Positions 15,001-26,652 of a stretch of DNA of 64,000 nucleotides are shown piece by piece. The position numbers and the translations under genes were made by a program. Under the pieces are notes generated by a model. That model saw only the letters and a program-made list of their open reading frames with translations. It made no database searches and was not told the DNA's origin. The stretch comes from Caenorhabditis elegans (Eukaryota > Nematoda > Chromadorea > Rhabditida > Rhabditidae), in the NCBI RefSeq assembly GCF_000002985.6, contig NC_003280.10, positions 8,490,501 to 8,554,500 of the forward strand, read 5' to 3'. Numbering within the stretch: the first letter of the stretch is position 1; each line of letters opens with the position of its first letter.

Positions 15001-18000
15001 CCATGATGATTTAGAAAGGCAAGAAGTGATTGGATTGGCACGAGTCTACTGGCTGACAATCTGGTGCTCATTGTTCTATATTTCTGTGTCTCTTTCACTA
15101 TTTCACTATTTTTTGGTTACTGTAGAGACATATGCGCGTCAAGTACTCAACTGCTCGCTTACAATTTTGAACACAAACATGAAGACGAGCATTTAGAGAT
15201 ATACAAAAACCTACAGACGCAGAGAGATACAGTTGATAGGGAAAACGTTCAAGATGCCAAGAAAACGGTTAGAACAACACGACGACATAGATACTTATCA
15301 CCATTCACACGTAATACCTCGTGGAACAAATATTGGATGTTATGGAGGCGCGCAACGATCAGTGTAAAGATCAATTGGTTTTTTTTTGAAAGGTAATAGG
15401 ATCACTTTTGGCAACTCAATATTGCCACAAACTGTATATTCTCTTTAACTTTAACTTTGAAACCCCATCAATATTGATATGTTCATTGAAACAACCATTG
15501 GGAGTTTATGGGATTTTTCGTTATTATTGATTTTCGGACTGTCTGTTACGGGAACCCCTCATCGCTTTCTTTAATTTTTTGAGTGACAATAGGTTATGAA
15601 AAACGGGGGGTACGCGGCGAAGTTCCCACCTGTAAACATTGACTGTAAAGATTATTTCAAACCCCATTACATGAATGCTTAAAATTATTTTGTTGATGTT
15701 TTTTTTTTTAATTTTAGGATGTTCTTTATTCTCGGACTTACTAACATACCACAGTCGTTTTAACAATTGATTAAAACCATCAACAACTCATTAACTCTAT
15801 TCAAAGTTCAACTGTTCATTTTTAATTTTTTCCCCTATATATGTGACATATTTGATCTACGTGAACCTTGACATTTTCTTGATCTCTTGTTTGTACACCA
15901 TGTTGCAAGTGTACTTCAAACTATTCGAAACGTTCCTACATTCCTCTATCCTACTGTCCTACTTTAACTTTCAATGTAAACTCACTTATCATCTTTTTTG
16001 CCAGCTTTTTCGCAATCGCCTCCTCCTTCTCTCTGAAAAGTTCCTTATGCATACGATTTTTAATTTGCAAACTCACTGTTTTTGGGACAATCCATAGAGC
16101 ATGGAACGTAATCCCGGCTCGGCATCTCGAACACTTTTTGATTTCCTTGCCTTAAATGATATGATTTCAAAAATGGATTCAAGAAAATTTTAATATTAGT
16201 TTTAATCTGGACAATTTATAAACAACACAAAGTCCAGCTCACATTTAAAAAAAATATTTTAACACTGAAAAACATTGTACTGTAAATAATTTTCATATTT
16301 CTAAAAAGGGTTCTTTTTTTCAATTGTCAATTAATTTTTTAAAAAACGAGGTTTGTTAGAGACACCAAAAGACAATCAGCTTTAGACGCAGACAAAAACG
16401 TCACTCATCAGTAATCAGTAAATGAGACCGAGAGAAAACTGACGTACAGACATAAATACAATGTAACAAGAAACGATGATTGATTGTTGAATTGTGAGCA
16501 CAAAAGCCAGTTTTAATAATTGAGAACATGAACATCAATAATCTACTTACGATACCTTAGACGGTTTGAATAATCTCATCATGATGTGGTCCATACTTTT
16601 AAATTTTCTTGGTGGCTAAATTAATATTTTTATGTAAAGAATGAGTATTTCAAAATAAACATTTTAATTAAACTTTGATAATTTAAATCAGGTAAACCAT
16701 CAACTCACTCTATTAATTCCTTCAATTGGTTCCCCATTCTCATTGAAATATGCAGATGATGAGGGACGACTTCGTCGGATTGACGAAGCAGGTGTAGAGT
16801 CTCGACGACTGCTCCGCCGAGAATTTATCTGAAGTTTAAAAATGTATTTGTATAATTTCGAAAGTATAACTAACCTCATTGATATTATCAACAACGTCAC
16901 TTGGAGAGACAACAAAATCGTCACCTTCTTCGTTTCGCACACGAATCGATACAGATGCCATTGGATCTTCGAGCTCGTCCTGGTGTTCTGTAACAATAAT
17001 TCTTTTAAAAAATAAATGCCTAAAATTTGGAAGTATTACATATATTGGAATTTTTCAAAATGTACCAAACATTAGCATATGCATATGATTAGTTAGAAAT
17101 TATAACTTACTGATGCATAATTGTGTTAATCTATAAAAATATATGTACAGTCATGAAAAATATGAAAGTCTTGTTATTTTTAAACAATGCAGTAGGTGAG
17201 TTCATTTCAAGCTCAAGAATGCTAACTAAGTAAGTAAATATTATCGTAAAATTATTTAAATGTCCAAAAAAATTCGATACAAAAAATAAAAGAAAAGCAG
17301 TTACTGAAAAACAAAACGTTACAATTTTTAGAGTGTCAACTCTTGGAAGAAAAACCCACAAAACTGTGTTACACTTGACAAAAAAGTTGCGAAAAGTCAA
17401 AGGGTGTGGTTTTGAGAAAATCATTGAGGTACGTAAACTTTAAAAGCCAATATCAAATTTAAAAATTGTATTGAAAATGAAGAAAATAAGTGAACTGTGA
17501 AATTGGGGGTAGACTGTCTACTTCAAAGGAATTCCCCCCTTGACTTGCAACTATAAAAACACTCTAACCCCAGTGTCAGCAGAAAGGCATTCAAAAAAAC
17601 GTTGTGGAAGATATACAGTGCTTTCGGAGCAGAAGCCCCTGGGTGAGCCGACGGAGCGAAGAGCAACACAAATATTATGAGGACGATTTCGCCGGCTTTT
17701 TGGGGACGGCACCCCCACTTGAAATTTTCCAGAAAATAGTGTAGGATTGAGAGAGTCGAAGAGAAAAATAAGAACTATGATCAGAGAAGGGGTGAGAATC
17801 GGACAAACTGACTTAGAGTTACAATTGATATTTGGAAAAGGTAGAAATATTGATTAAATTGAAAAAAAGTGGAGTGGAACAATGTAAAATTGAGAACAAT
17901 TGGAAAAATTGGAAGAATGCGGAAACTTGAAGCACTTTCTTCAGAAATAATAGAAAATTATGAAGGACCCTTAAAATATTTGAAGTAGAACAAAAGAGCA

Positions 18001-18465
18001 CACAAATGTCCGAAGCAGAGGAAGATTATTGATGGAAGTGTGAAATTTAAGACAAAAATGAAAACAACAGCAGAAAAAGAAATCGAGAAATAAATTTATC
18101 AAGGTAGGATAATTTAAATGTTTCAATTAACTATCCCTTTAATAATCAGAAAATCAGAATATAACTTAGAGAATAATAGGCACGTTAAACATTTACCAAA
18201 AACGTTTTATGACAGGTATTACAACATAGACATTCTGGATCCAGATGAGCAAATAAAAATGGCTTACCATCATGAGGACTAACAAGACCATTTCCATTCA
18301 TATCCAACTTTACATCCTTTGGCTTTCGTCGAAAAAATGAAGAAAATTTGCTTGTGCTGTTTGATTCTGAAAAACACCGAATTACTTTAACTGGTTGAAA
18401 ACATTTTAGTGTGATTTACAAAAGACTATTTTTGCATTTTATGATAAAGTTGACCTACCAATCAT
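1..18465 (-). CDS. Tandem-domain protein-tyrosine-phosphatase-like protein, probable pseudophosphatase (3' end beyond the left edge)
   Basis: Exons (plus-strand coordinates, read right to left): 18459-18465, 18268-18366, 16875-16987, 16709-16828, 16551-16615, 9162-9262, 8061-8330 (alternative ends below), 7020-7135, 6555-6632, 6389-6478, 5550-5687, 5221-5501, 1959-2130, 1593-1709, 989-1088, 869-942, 663-800, 241-360, and possibly 1-41. All joins keep frame, giving about 733 residues before the edge exon. Residues 1-270 are Ser/Arg-rich and look disordered; no signal peptide or membrane helix is visible. Domain 1 (about 280-560) has the [12 protein letters not shown] and [10 protein letters not shown] motifs. 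The P-loop Cys (about 492) and Arg (about 498) are present, but the WPD loop reads WELDSFP and the first Q-loop Gln is Asp. Domain 2 starts near [11 protein letters not shown] and is more degenerate. Tandem domains are typical of receptor PTPs, so a cytosolic form is unusual. The domains are secure; the N-terminal exon chain is inferred from splice phase. Confidence 0.82.
2548..2574. repeat. Short perfect hairpin
   Basis: CCGTTTTCCT, a six-base loop, then the reverse-complement AGGAAAACGG. It lies in the phosphatase-gene intron between exon 1959-2130 and the nested gene. Nothing indicates a function. Confidence 0.7.
3780..5151 (+). CDS. Secreted cysteine-rich protein, CPG4-like, nested in a phosphatase-gene intron
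   Basis: Seven exons: 3780-3852, 3901-4011, 4176-4270, 4319-4483, 4549-4664, 4824-4938, 5011-5151. They sum to 816 nt (271 aa). The start [14 protein letters not shown] followed by FLVES is a clear signal peptide. A short acidic, Ser-rich linker (about residues 40-60) precedes a region with about 16 cysteines in CxxxC spacings (CLQKC, CIDEC, CRPRC, CDHTC), ending in a basic tail (RYRKR). The spacing recalls the nematode chondroitin proteoglycan 4 domain; that family call is tentative. The gene lies entirely in the intron between exons 1959-2130 and 5221-5501 of the opposite-strand phosphatase gene. Its AATAAA at 5195 is about 20 bp from the host exon. The last acceptor (GTTTGAG) is weak. Confidence 0.72.
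8061..8430 (-). CDS. Alternative first/internal exon of the phosphatase-like gene carrying a MAPK-docking-like motif
   Basis: An ATG at 8430 opens a 370-nt exon that ends at a good donor (8060/8061) and continues in frame into exon 7020-7135. No acceptor lies between the preceding in-frame stop and the ATG, so this is probably an alternative transcript start. Inside it are two possible acceptors. One (exon end 8353) needs a phase-2 partner and the other (exon end 8330, CTCACAG) a phase-1 partner, so upstream exons could splice in. It encodes the segment [18 protein letters not shown]. This resembles the kinase-interaction motif of the STEP, PTP-SL and HePTP phosphatases (two Arg, a PKA-type Ser, then alternating hydrophobics before Met-Asp). 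A Lys/Arg cluster ([11 protein letters not shown]) follows. The exon is secure; the docking function is inference. Confidence 0.65.
10866..11232 (-). CDS. Candidate alternative first exon of the phosphatase-like gene (RRR/SISEF-containing)
   Basis: The open frame begins with ATG directly after an ATTTCAG acceptor (11232), which could be a trans-splice site. It runs 122 codons plus one base to a GTGAGT donor at 10865. The polypeptide is Ser/Pro/Arg-rich ([25 protein letters not shown]) and ends [12 protein letters not shown]. That ending echoes the SISEL motif of the common exon at 8061-8430. It ends in phase 1, which matches the CTCACAG acceptor at 8330/8331 and reads through in frame. It cannot follow exon 16551-16615 in frame, so it would be an alternative 5' end. 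No similarity outside this gene is recognised. Confidence 0.5.
14761..15004 (-). CDS. Candidate alternative first exon of the phosphatase-like gene (MDCQC start)
   Basis: An ATG at 15004 opens 81 codons plus one base, ending at a strong GTAAGTTTTT donor. The sequence starts MDCQCF and contains an acidic stretch ([11 protein letters not shown]) beside a Lys run ([11 protein letters not shown]). Its phase-1 end is compatible with the CTCACAG acceptor at 8330/8331. The two N-terminal cysteines could be acylated, which would put this isoform at a membrane; that is inference. With only one exon and no recognised homology, a chance open frame with a chance donor cannot be ruled out. Confidence 0.4.
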
Positions 18466-18475
18466 TTCGAGCTTT

Positions 18476-21400
18476 CTACAAAAACAAACTCAATAATAAA
18501 TATGAACCAGAAGCATGAAGATTTCTTCGAGTTCAGCAAAAATCTTATCTGCAAAAATAGATCAGTGATTTTGTTGTGGTTTTTGCTTGACTTGTCAATC
18601 CAGTCATATTTTGAGGTTCAAGGGGGCCCGGTGATCCAATAGTGAGAAAAAGAAGAGAGAGTGTGAGAGTTGAAGAGAATTAGAGACATTATGAGATGAG
18701 TTTATGAGATGAGTAATTTATGAAATGAGTTGAAGCATTGTTGGGAGGGAAAATGATATTGGAACGGAAAACTGAAAAAAAACAAAACGTCACTGATAAA
18801 ATAAATCAGATTAGAAATGAAGAATATTATTTAAGAATATTATAAGCAAGGAAGCAAAATTCCTTAATAAAAAAGCAAATGGGAAAAGAAATTTGAAAGT
18901 ATCAACATGGATTTTTCAGTATGTGATCTTTTTCATTCAAATGTTGGCATCTAAAAAGGAGCATCAAGTGCAGAGAAAAGACCATCACGAGTCCCAGAAA
19001 AAATTTAAAAATTAATGGAGTTTTCTTGATGAAAGATGAAGAAGCATAAGACGGCACTTGTGATGTCCCGAGCAGGTTTCCGGTTGGTTGTTTTATATCA
19101 GTTCAAAATTTAAAAAAGAAAAAAAGGTGCAGCATTTGAAAATTTAATCAATGCTGTTTTTATGTAATGTTTTCAAGATGTTAAATTTCAATAGGTTGGT
19201 AAAAATTCTGGTTGTAAACGGAAAAAAAGTTTGGGACAAAAAAGTTTTCCACTCGGGCGTGAATTTACAATTTTTCAGGAACACATAACTCACTCATAGT
19301 CCGAGAAAAATGCAAAAAACGGGTTAAACGAAAAATGAAGTTCATTGAAAATTCGGTGTTTTGCTGATGAATAGTCAACAATGAAATGGCTCAAGGGAAA
19401 CTAGACAATGGCAAGCAAAATGTGAACAAACTTTGGAAACCACTTTGCATATGTTGAAGACGTCATAGTACTGTAGATGGAATAGCTAACTTGACTGAAA
19501 TAAAAAATGGCACAAAAAGTTATAGAGTTAGCAATTTCATGCAATTGCGCTGAAGTAAGTAATTTTGTAAGCTTGTTATTGTGGCCAAAAATTGATTTAC
19601 TTTCATCCGAATTTTTTTTTACTTTGACACACCATTAAAAAACGTTTAGTAATTTCTGACACGTCTCATTACAAAATTGAGGCCATTTTAATTCCAATAG
19701 AGCTATTACTCAAATTTATTTTCTCAGCCTTTAACTGTTTCTGTTGTAAACTACCGTACCCTACCAGTTACTAATTTATTATGAAATTGTTTTAGCCCTT
19801 TGTAGATGATGAATGATGTATTGAACTGTATAAGATTTTGAAAAAAAGAAGTGAGTCACAAAATGACAGAGGTGTCTATATCTCTTTAATAATGAAAAGA
19901 GCATAGACTGCTCTCGATAGGTAACTCGAGATATCGTTTAGTTTTATGCCGGTCTGCGGTTAAAAAGACAGACACGAGAAGAACGTAAAACCGACGAATA
20001 GGAAAATCTTAAAGAAATAAAGAAAAAGAGGATCTCTGTTGTGTTTTTCTTGTCTCTGTTTTTCAAATGTTAACGACATGATGAGACAAACGGCGGAGCT
20101 CCTGCAAGGGAACGAGAGCAACACAGAGAGAAGGACATTTAGTGGTGTTCCCGTTCTCATCAAATGATGAAAATGTTTTGAGGAACAAACTTTGAGAAAA
20201 TGTGATGAATAAGCTTCAAGACAATTTGAGAAATTTGAAACAAATCGGAATATTAAAATTTATTCCAAAATTGATCAAATATGTTGCGACATTGAAGAGG
20301 TTCATGCTTGAAATTGGGAATTCAAGATGATTATTGAAGCCAATATTTCGATGCAATCAGAGTTTTCGTACTTCACCAAATGATGATCACATTCATCAAG
20401 ACTATCATAACATAAACTTTGGCATCAAAACATGGCTTAAGATATCAGAAAGAGATTGGGTAAAAAGGATAAAGGTAAGAAGTAGGTGGGATCTTGCAAA
20501 AGGTTGTAAAGTGGAACAACAGAAGGAAGGAAACAGAAGTAAGGAAAAGAGAAGAAGCAAAAGAAAAAAAGGAGGTGACGAATGAGTTATCTGGCAACGG
20601 GTTATCCGGAAGACGAGGGACACCCCACCACTCAAACATCATTTATCAATTGGTATTTCCATTTAAGAAACATTAAAAAGGGCATCGACCTTCAAGTTTT
20701 CTTTTTGAAAAAAAAAGTTATTAAAATTGAGAATTTGTTTGGTTTTTGAAGTTGGAGAATCATAAATTGAATCTGTTTTTATGAATCCCAATTGTATAAG
20801 CTATATTTGATTAGAGGTTCAAATATTTCCTCCATCTTGGAATACCCTCCAGCAATTATTATTGAAGATTCATTTGACATTGGTTATAGAACCCTAGCTT
20901 GGAAAAAAGTCTAACAGAAGATTGTAATAGTCTTGCAGGTACTCAGCACTTTTATTTTTTAGGTTCAGTCAATTTTGCAAAATTGAAAAGTTCAGAACTT
21001 TAACCGGAAGTTGAAATAGATGAGAGGCGAAAGGTGTGAAGAACTTTGTGAAGATATTGAAGAACCAGCAAGTGTGTGTGCTCAGGCTCCGTCTCTATCT
21101 GTTCTTGTCACATTTATCTTTCAAAAAGTACCTCTTTCCGTGTGTTTTTTTCGATCATAATCGATTTATCAAAGCAGAAGATCAAGGATTTCTCTATGGA
21201 TTGATAGACAAACTTATAATTCACTGAGTTATTCCCTGATAAACCTAGGTGAAAAAAATTTTCAGGATTGTTATGCAAATAAAGTCAAATACCCAATAGC
21301 TTTAAATTATTAAAATTTTTTGAATGGTAAGTACAAACAAAATTATAATTGTTGAACATGAAACAGAGGAATAGCGAAAAAAAAAATTCAAAACCCGAAG

Positions 21401-24400
21401 TCGTTCATCAGAATACGAGATCTTTCTGCGCCTTTGCACAAGGAGTCCATTTTAGGTTTTTTTGGTGAGGGAGTTCGTTTTTTTAATTCTGTGACGTAGG
21501 GGGGTTAGTGAGATATTTTCAAAAAGCACAATATATTGTCTAGGGACCTTGTTTCGAATATCAAGAAATATTGGAAAAAAGTGTAAATTGAGTGGCACTA
21601 CACGGCAGAAGTTACAACCAGTGAAGACATCCAGAATTGAGCACAAATTTATTATCTGCTTATGGAAAAACTTCTGAAAAAAATTATCTATATACATATT
21701 ACGTGAACAAAACTCAATGATAAAACTGACTTGGAGCTCAATGGCGATTTTTTCTTGTGTGAGTTTCGAATTAAAAAGCTGCCAATAAAACTTAACGAAG
21801 ATTTGGAACTTAACTTCTGTATTTTAATTTCTTTTCACATATTGAATTTTTTACTAGTTTTCAGCCAGTTTTCATTTCTCGTTTTCCAATACAAGCCAGT
21901 TTGAAATGAGTCATCACATTCGGAATGTTCAATATCACCTGCTCTCTGGTTAAACTTGACAACAAGAGTATTTCTAAATTCAGTAAGTCAACAACATTCT
22001 GTTAACTCGATGAACAATATAAAGGAGGGCTAATTTCATTTTTATTGCCACACAAAGGATGACCTCGAAAAACTTTCCGCAAATCTTGCAGAAAGTCATT
22101 TGAATGACCATTAATTTTGAAAATTGCGTTCTTTGTTTTCTTGGTTTCCCGAAACAGTTATTATAACGGTTTGAATGTCTTATTTATCTGTAGTCTAACT
22201 TCAGAGCAAGTAACTGGTCCTGTTGGCGTACTTACCGGCCGAAACCTGCCTTGAAAGCTGGCTTGTTTTGCAATAAAGAAGGCTTTCCGGGTCAAGTCGC
22301 TTTCTTATCAATGATTAGACAATTTCGGTTTTTCAGTTTTCAGAACAGGCGGAATTGTTTCTCTGATTAATCTTTATGTTTTTTTTAAGTCGGTTTATTC
22401 AAATTCTCAACTTCAAGTTTACATCTATTTCTGTCTTTTGTGCTTTATCCCACTTCACACAAATTATCAAGACGAGCCTGTTAGACTAGACTAATTGTCC
22501 GGGAAAAATAAACGGAAAGAAACAAAGTCTCATGTGTGTATTTGTGTTCAGCAGGAGGGAATAGATTCGTAGTGAAAGGAGAGTGCAGGCAAAGACAGTA
22601 TTTGCTCCTTTCCGCCACAACACCCGACAGTCCTTTGCTTCCCGAAGAGAATCGATCGGAGAATTACTAGAGTCTCATGTTTTTCGTTTAAATTGTGTTT
22701 TATAAACGCAAAATTTTGATTTTTTGTAAATTTCCAAAGTAAGGAATTTTCCCTGTTGATGTGATCGTTGTTTCGCTTATATTTAGCGAAAAAAAATACT
22801 GTGGAATAATATGGCAGATTCTCCATGCATCACTTGTTTTTGAAATGCATAGAATTAACCTAAAACTCTGAATTTTCCAACTTATCTCAAAATTGATAGA
22901 AATAGTCAGGAATTTTGGTTGTATAGTTGTTTTTTGGTAGTAAATTTCCTTTCCGTATTGTTATCTTTCAAAATTACAGAAAATTAAATTATCAAAAATC
23001 AAACAGCTTAATTTTAAAGAAGATCAGTCCAAATGCTGATCATTAAATAAAATGTAAAATTGTTACTTCCAAGACAATTTGGAGCAGTTTATGATAATTT
23101 TGAAGAAAATGTAGATGTTGAAATTATAATATAGTGAAATATAAAACATCTGATATCCTCGTGTTTTCAATGTCCCATCTTAATTATCAATTTTGATTTA
23201 AAAAATTATTGGCTTAAATTTCAGAAACAAAGTGACAAATTTCCAAAAAAAAGGTTTCGAAACATGTTCATAACTTATTCTCCGTCTCTTCCAGGCATAC
23301 TTTCCTCTCTTATCGTTACTATAATATTATTCTTTCTCTCCCCCTCATTCTCTCTCGAAACATTTCTCTTTGGTAGGTGGAGACCGCCCGTTCTCAAATG
23401 GCTTCTTTTTGTCTATGTCTCTCTTTATCCTGTAATATTCAAATTTTGGTTGTCAAGGATTCTCCATTTTGAAGAATAAGCCGATTTTCTATTCGGATTT
23501 CAAAAAAAAGTTTGGTTTTCTTTTTTCTTTTTTCTTTTTTCTTTTTTGTTTTTCGTGAAACGGGGCCGAGCAAAGGCTAACTATGCATTTTAAGAAGACA
23601 TTTCAACGAATAAAATTTATTTGAAAATTTAAATGGGATTATTCTCTCGAATGAAATCCAAGGAAAATGATGGTAAATTGCTTTCCATTTTTATTTTGAT
23701 AATTGTACTATGTCCTTCATCATCAGTTTTTCGTCGTACAAGTTATCAATTATATGGAAAACTGTACGATGCCAACTAAAAACAAATGGTGGCATTTTTT
23801 TGATAAATGTTTTTCTTCAAATGCTTAGTATAAGTTTACCGTTGACTTTGTAACACTTTTTAAAAAGTTAATAATTAAAAAAAGATCAATGCAGAAGGAC
23901 TCCAGCTAAACTACAACATTTTAGATTTTCATAAACCCGTTTTGGCAAACTGCCAAAATTTTGAACAATTTTGACTTGTTGAGAAATTAAGAGATTAAGC
24001 ATTGTTGCAAGTTCAAAAATTAATACATAATTTTAGTAAAAAAAAAGTGCACATGTGCAAAAATTAATTTAAAAATGCGAGCTCAACTTATATATATATA
24101 TATACAAAATTCTAGTTTCAAAATTTTGAGATTTGAAATGTACCTTTGATTCTCAAAAATAAAATTGGAATTTTAGTTTCAAATTAATGAAGATGAAGTC
24201 TTTCAAAATAGTGCATAGTTTATCTGCAGAGAATGAAAACATTATACTTTTAGTAGTTTTTTCACTGAAACATCTTATCACCAAATGAATTGTGTGCTCA
24301 TTTAGTACACACAACGATTTTTTCGTGAAACTGTGCATTATGCTCTGTGTCAATTGATTCTTCTTAAAATGAAATCAAACGGCTAAAAATGTAGTCATGT

Positions 24401-24553
24401 GTTATTCGATATTTGTATCCTCTTTGATTTTCGATAAAGTTCGGTTCGCCCCGGGCGCCGTGATAAAATTTGTCATTTTACATATTCTCATTGATAACAA
24501 TTATATATTTCTAACTTTTTATTATTCTCTCACACCAGCTTCTAGCAAAAAAA
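18476..24553. other. Six-kilobase stretch without a supported gene
   Basis: This lies between the first exon of the minus-strand phosphatase-like gene and the plus-strand CRAL-TRIO/GOLD gene, so it probably holds both promoters. It is AT-rich with many homopolymer runs. I found no open frame with signal peptide, domain motif or a chain of matching splice sites. A non-coding transcript or distant 5' exons of the phosphatase gene could be hidden here. Confidence 0.45.
23517..23548. repeat. TTTTTTC heptamer tandem repeat
   Basis: About four copies of a TTTTTTC unit in a polypyrimidine run. An alternating TA tract lies nearby at about 24090-24105. Both are simple sequence in the gene-free stretch. 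Confidence 0.75.
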
Positions 24554-24589
24554 ATGAAATTGACCAAAAAACGATTGTCAGGTGAAAGG

Positions 24590-26211
24590 ATGTCTACAAG
24601 TACTGGAGAAATTACTGAAAGTGATCGTAAGCTTCTCGATGAACTCAGAAAAAGGATTCATAAAGAATTAGAATTAGTGAAAGAATATGATGATGATTTT
24701 TCACTTATGAGATGGTTAATCGGATGGGATCGAAAAATTGGTAAGACTTTTTGGAATATTGTTTAAACTGTAAATGTTTTTTTTATGAATTTTATGATGG
24801 TTTTGAAATATTTCGAAAAAATTGTAAAATGAAATAGATATATTTTCAGATGTTGTGGTTCCAAAAATCAAGTTCTCACTTCGTGCCATTCATGCACTTG
24901 GACTTGACCAAGAAGATCTCTCAACACTGGAAAAAGTGGCACAAAAATGTGATGATTGTAGTGTTCCACTTCGATACCTTCCTGGATCTTTAATCGGATT
25001 GGATCATGAGAATAATGTGGTCTCTCTTCAAATGATTGGACATCTTGACGCAGCCGGTCTCATGCCAGCCACAAGAAATTCGGATTTATACAGAATGAGA
25101 ATTGCTGAAAGTGAAGGAGTCATGCAAATTATCAGGTATGCGTAGTTCAAGATAACGTCACTCTAGTCTGTGTGGCAAAAGTGATTGGAATACTGTTTAC
25201 TCTGTGACTTATATGATAGCGGAAGAGAAAAATTGAAAAATAGAACACTGATATCGAATACCCGAAAATTATATTTTGTCCAGAGATTAAGAAACATTAG
25301 TTGCGAAATAAGATGTAGACTACTGTAATAATAATGAAAAATTAGAACTTATACTTTCAGAAAAATGGAAAAAGAGCAAGGAAAACCATTGGGAACATCT
25401 GTCATTTTCGATCTTGACGGACTTTCAATGGTTCAAATTGATTTGGCTGCTTTGAAGGTTGTGACTACCATGCTCTCGCAGCTTCAGGTACATTTTCCAG
25501 ATTAGTCGTATTAAAAATTGAATTGTTTAATTTCAGGAGATGTTTCCTGATGTAATTCGTAAGATATTTATTGTTAATACACCAACATTTATTCAAGTAC
25601 TCTGGAGTATGATCTCGCCATGTCTTGCCAAGCAAACTCAACAGAAAGTCAAGATTTTGGGAAACGATTGGAAACAACATTTGAAGGAGAATATTGGAGA
25701 AGAAGTGCTATTTGAAAGATGGGGTGGAACTAGAAAGGCTGAAACTGAATATGGAAATGTTCGAATGGGTGGCAAGATTCCTGCTGAATTGAAGTAATTT
25801 TGCAGAGGAAAATTTATTTGAAAAATAATCCTGTTTTTTAGGTATGACCCGGCCAACGATCTTCCAGCTGAGAAGCTTACCAAACTCAACGTTTCTGCTC
25901 GTTCGACAACATTTGTTCCCATTACTCTCGAAGGAAATGTACCAGGAAGAAAACTTTATTGGTGGTGGAGGCTGGAGAATAACGATATCAATTTCTCGAT
26001 TCTTCGAGCAGCAGAAGGTGAAGAGAAAGTTGCAGAGCATGACGATGACTACATGGTGCATCCAAAATTCAAACTTCAAACAGACTTCGTTCCGGAAGAT
26101 GGAGAAGTGTGTGCTGCGGAGCCTGGAGTATATAAATTCGTATTTGATAATACTCATAGCAAATTAAGATCTAAAACTGTCAAATATTTTATTGAGGTGC
26201 GGAATCCTTGA
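24590..26211 (+). CDS. CRAL-TRIO and GOLD domain protein (Sec14-like, CTG family)
   Basis: Exons 24590-24740, 24850-25135, 25361-25487, 25537-25793 and 25842-26211 give 396 aa. The N-terminal region (DDDFSLMRWLIGWDRKI) is the CRAL-TRIO N-domain. The lipid-binding domain follows (about 80-250), with IFDLDGLSM, FPDVIRKIFIVNTP and KVKILGNDWKQHL. The last third (about 280-396) is a GOLD beta-sandwich, including the EPGVYKFVFDNTHS strand pair. Sec14-type proteins with GOLD domains bind lipids and work at membranes of the secretory route; the ligand cannot be read here. Start choice: ATG 24590 follows a TTGTCAG acceptor-like site by eight bases, and the upstream in-frame ATG at 24554 would add 12 residues. 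I see no break or missing domain. Confidence 0.88.
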
Positions 26212-26652
26212 GGAACCGGTACACACTAGAAAATCGTATTTATTGTAATGTATACTTTCATAACCTATTAAAACGTTTATTTTATCCATCAGCTTATTTG
26301 TTGTATTTGCTTTTTAATTTCTGATTTTTCAAAATCATTCGAACGACGTCATAAAGTGCTAGTGATAGCTAATTATACGTTTGAAAGTTTTTCTGTGCAT
26401 ATAAATATGTGGGGTACAGTAATATTGTCCAAGTGTTGTTCGCGACCGAATTTTCCTAGTTATTGTCAATAGAGCGTATCTGCATACCATAAAGAAAAAG
26501 CTCGGCCGCATCACAATTTGAATTTTATTTCCACGATTTTTATTTATTTTATGTCATTATTCACTTCAATGTCTTTTTTTCTTGAATTAACCTTCAAAAT
26601 GTATTATATGAATAGATATTTATTTTTTTTACAATATTTGTTCTCTCAGAGA

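Larger units (their letters stand above)
9263..16550. other. Large introns of the phosphatase-like gene
   Basis: Apart from the candidate exons at 10866-11232 and 14761-15004, I see no supported coding exon here. The sequence is AT-rich with A and T runs. A GC-rich patch at 10140-10200 holds a direct repeat of GGGAGCCGC. The remaining open frames are short, rich in Phe, Leu and Lys, and have no chain of matching splice sites. Confidence 0.5.

Noticed and set aside
20405-20642. Overlapping open frames on both strands, one Lys/Arg-rich and one Ser/Phe/Leu-rich
   Set aside because: They are mirror translations of one purine-rich stretch; composition explains both.
22548-22826. Minus-strand 92-codon open frame upstream of the phosphatase gene
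   Set aside because: No in-frame splice connection to downstream exons could be built and the sequence is not protein-like.
23264-23479. Plus-strand open frame with hydrophobic residues and an acceptor-like sequence upstream
   Set aside because: It is pyrimidine-rich low-complexity sequence. No splice partner, no signal peptide geometry, no conserved motif.
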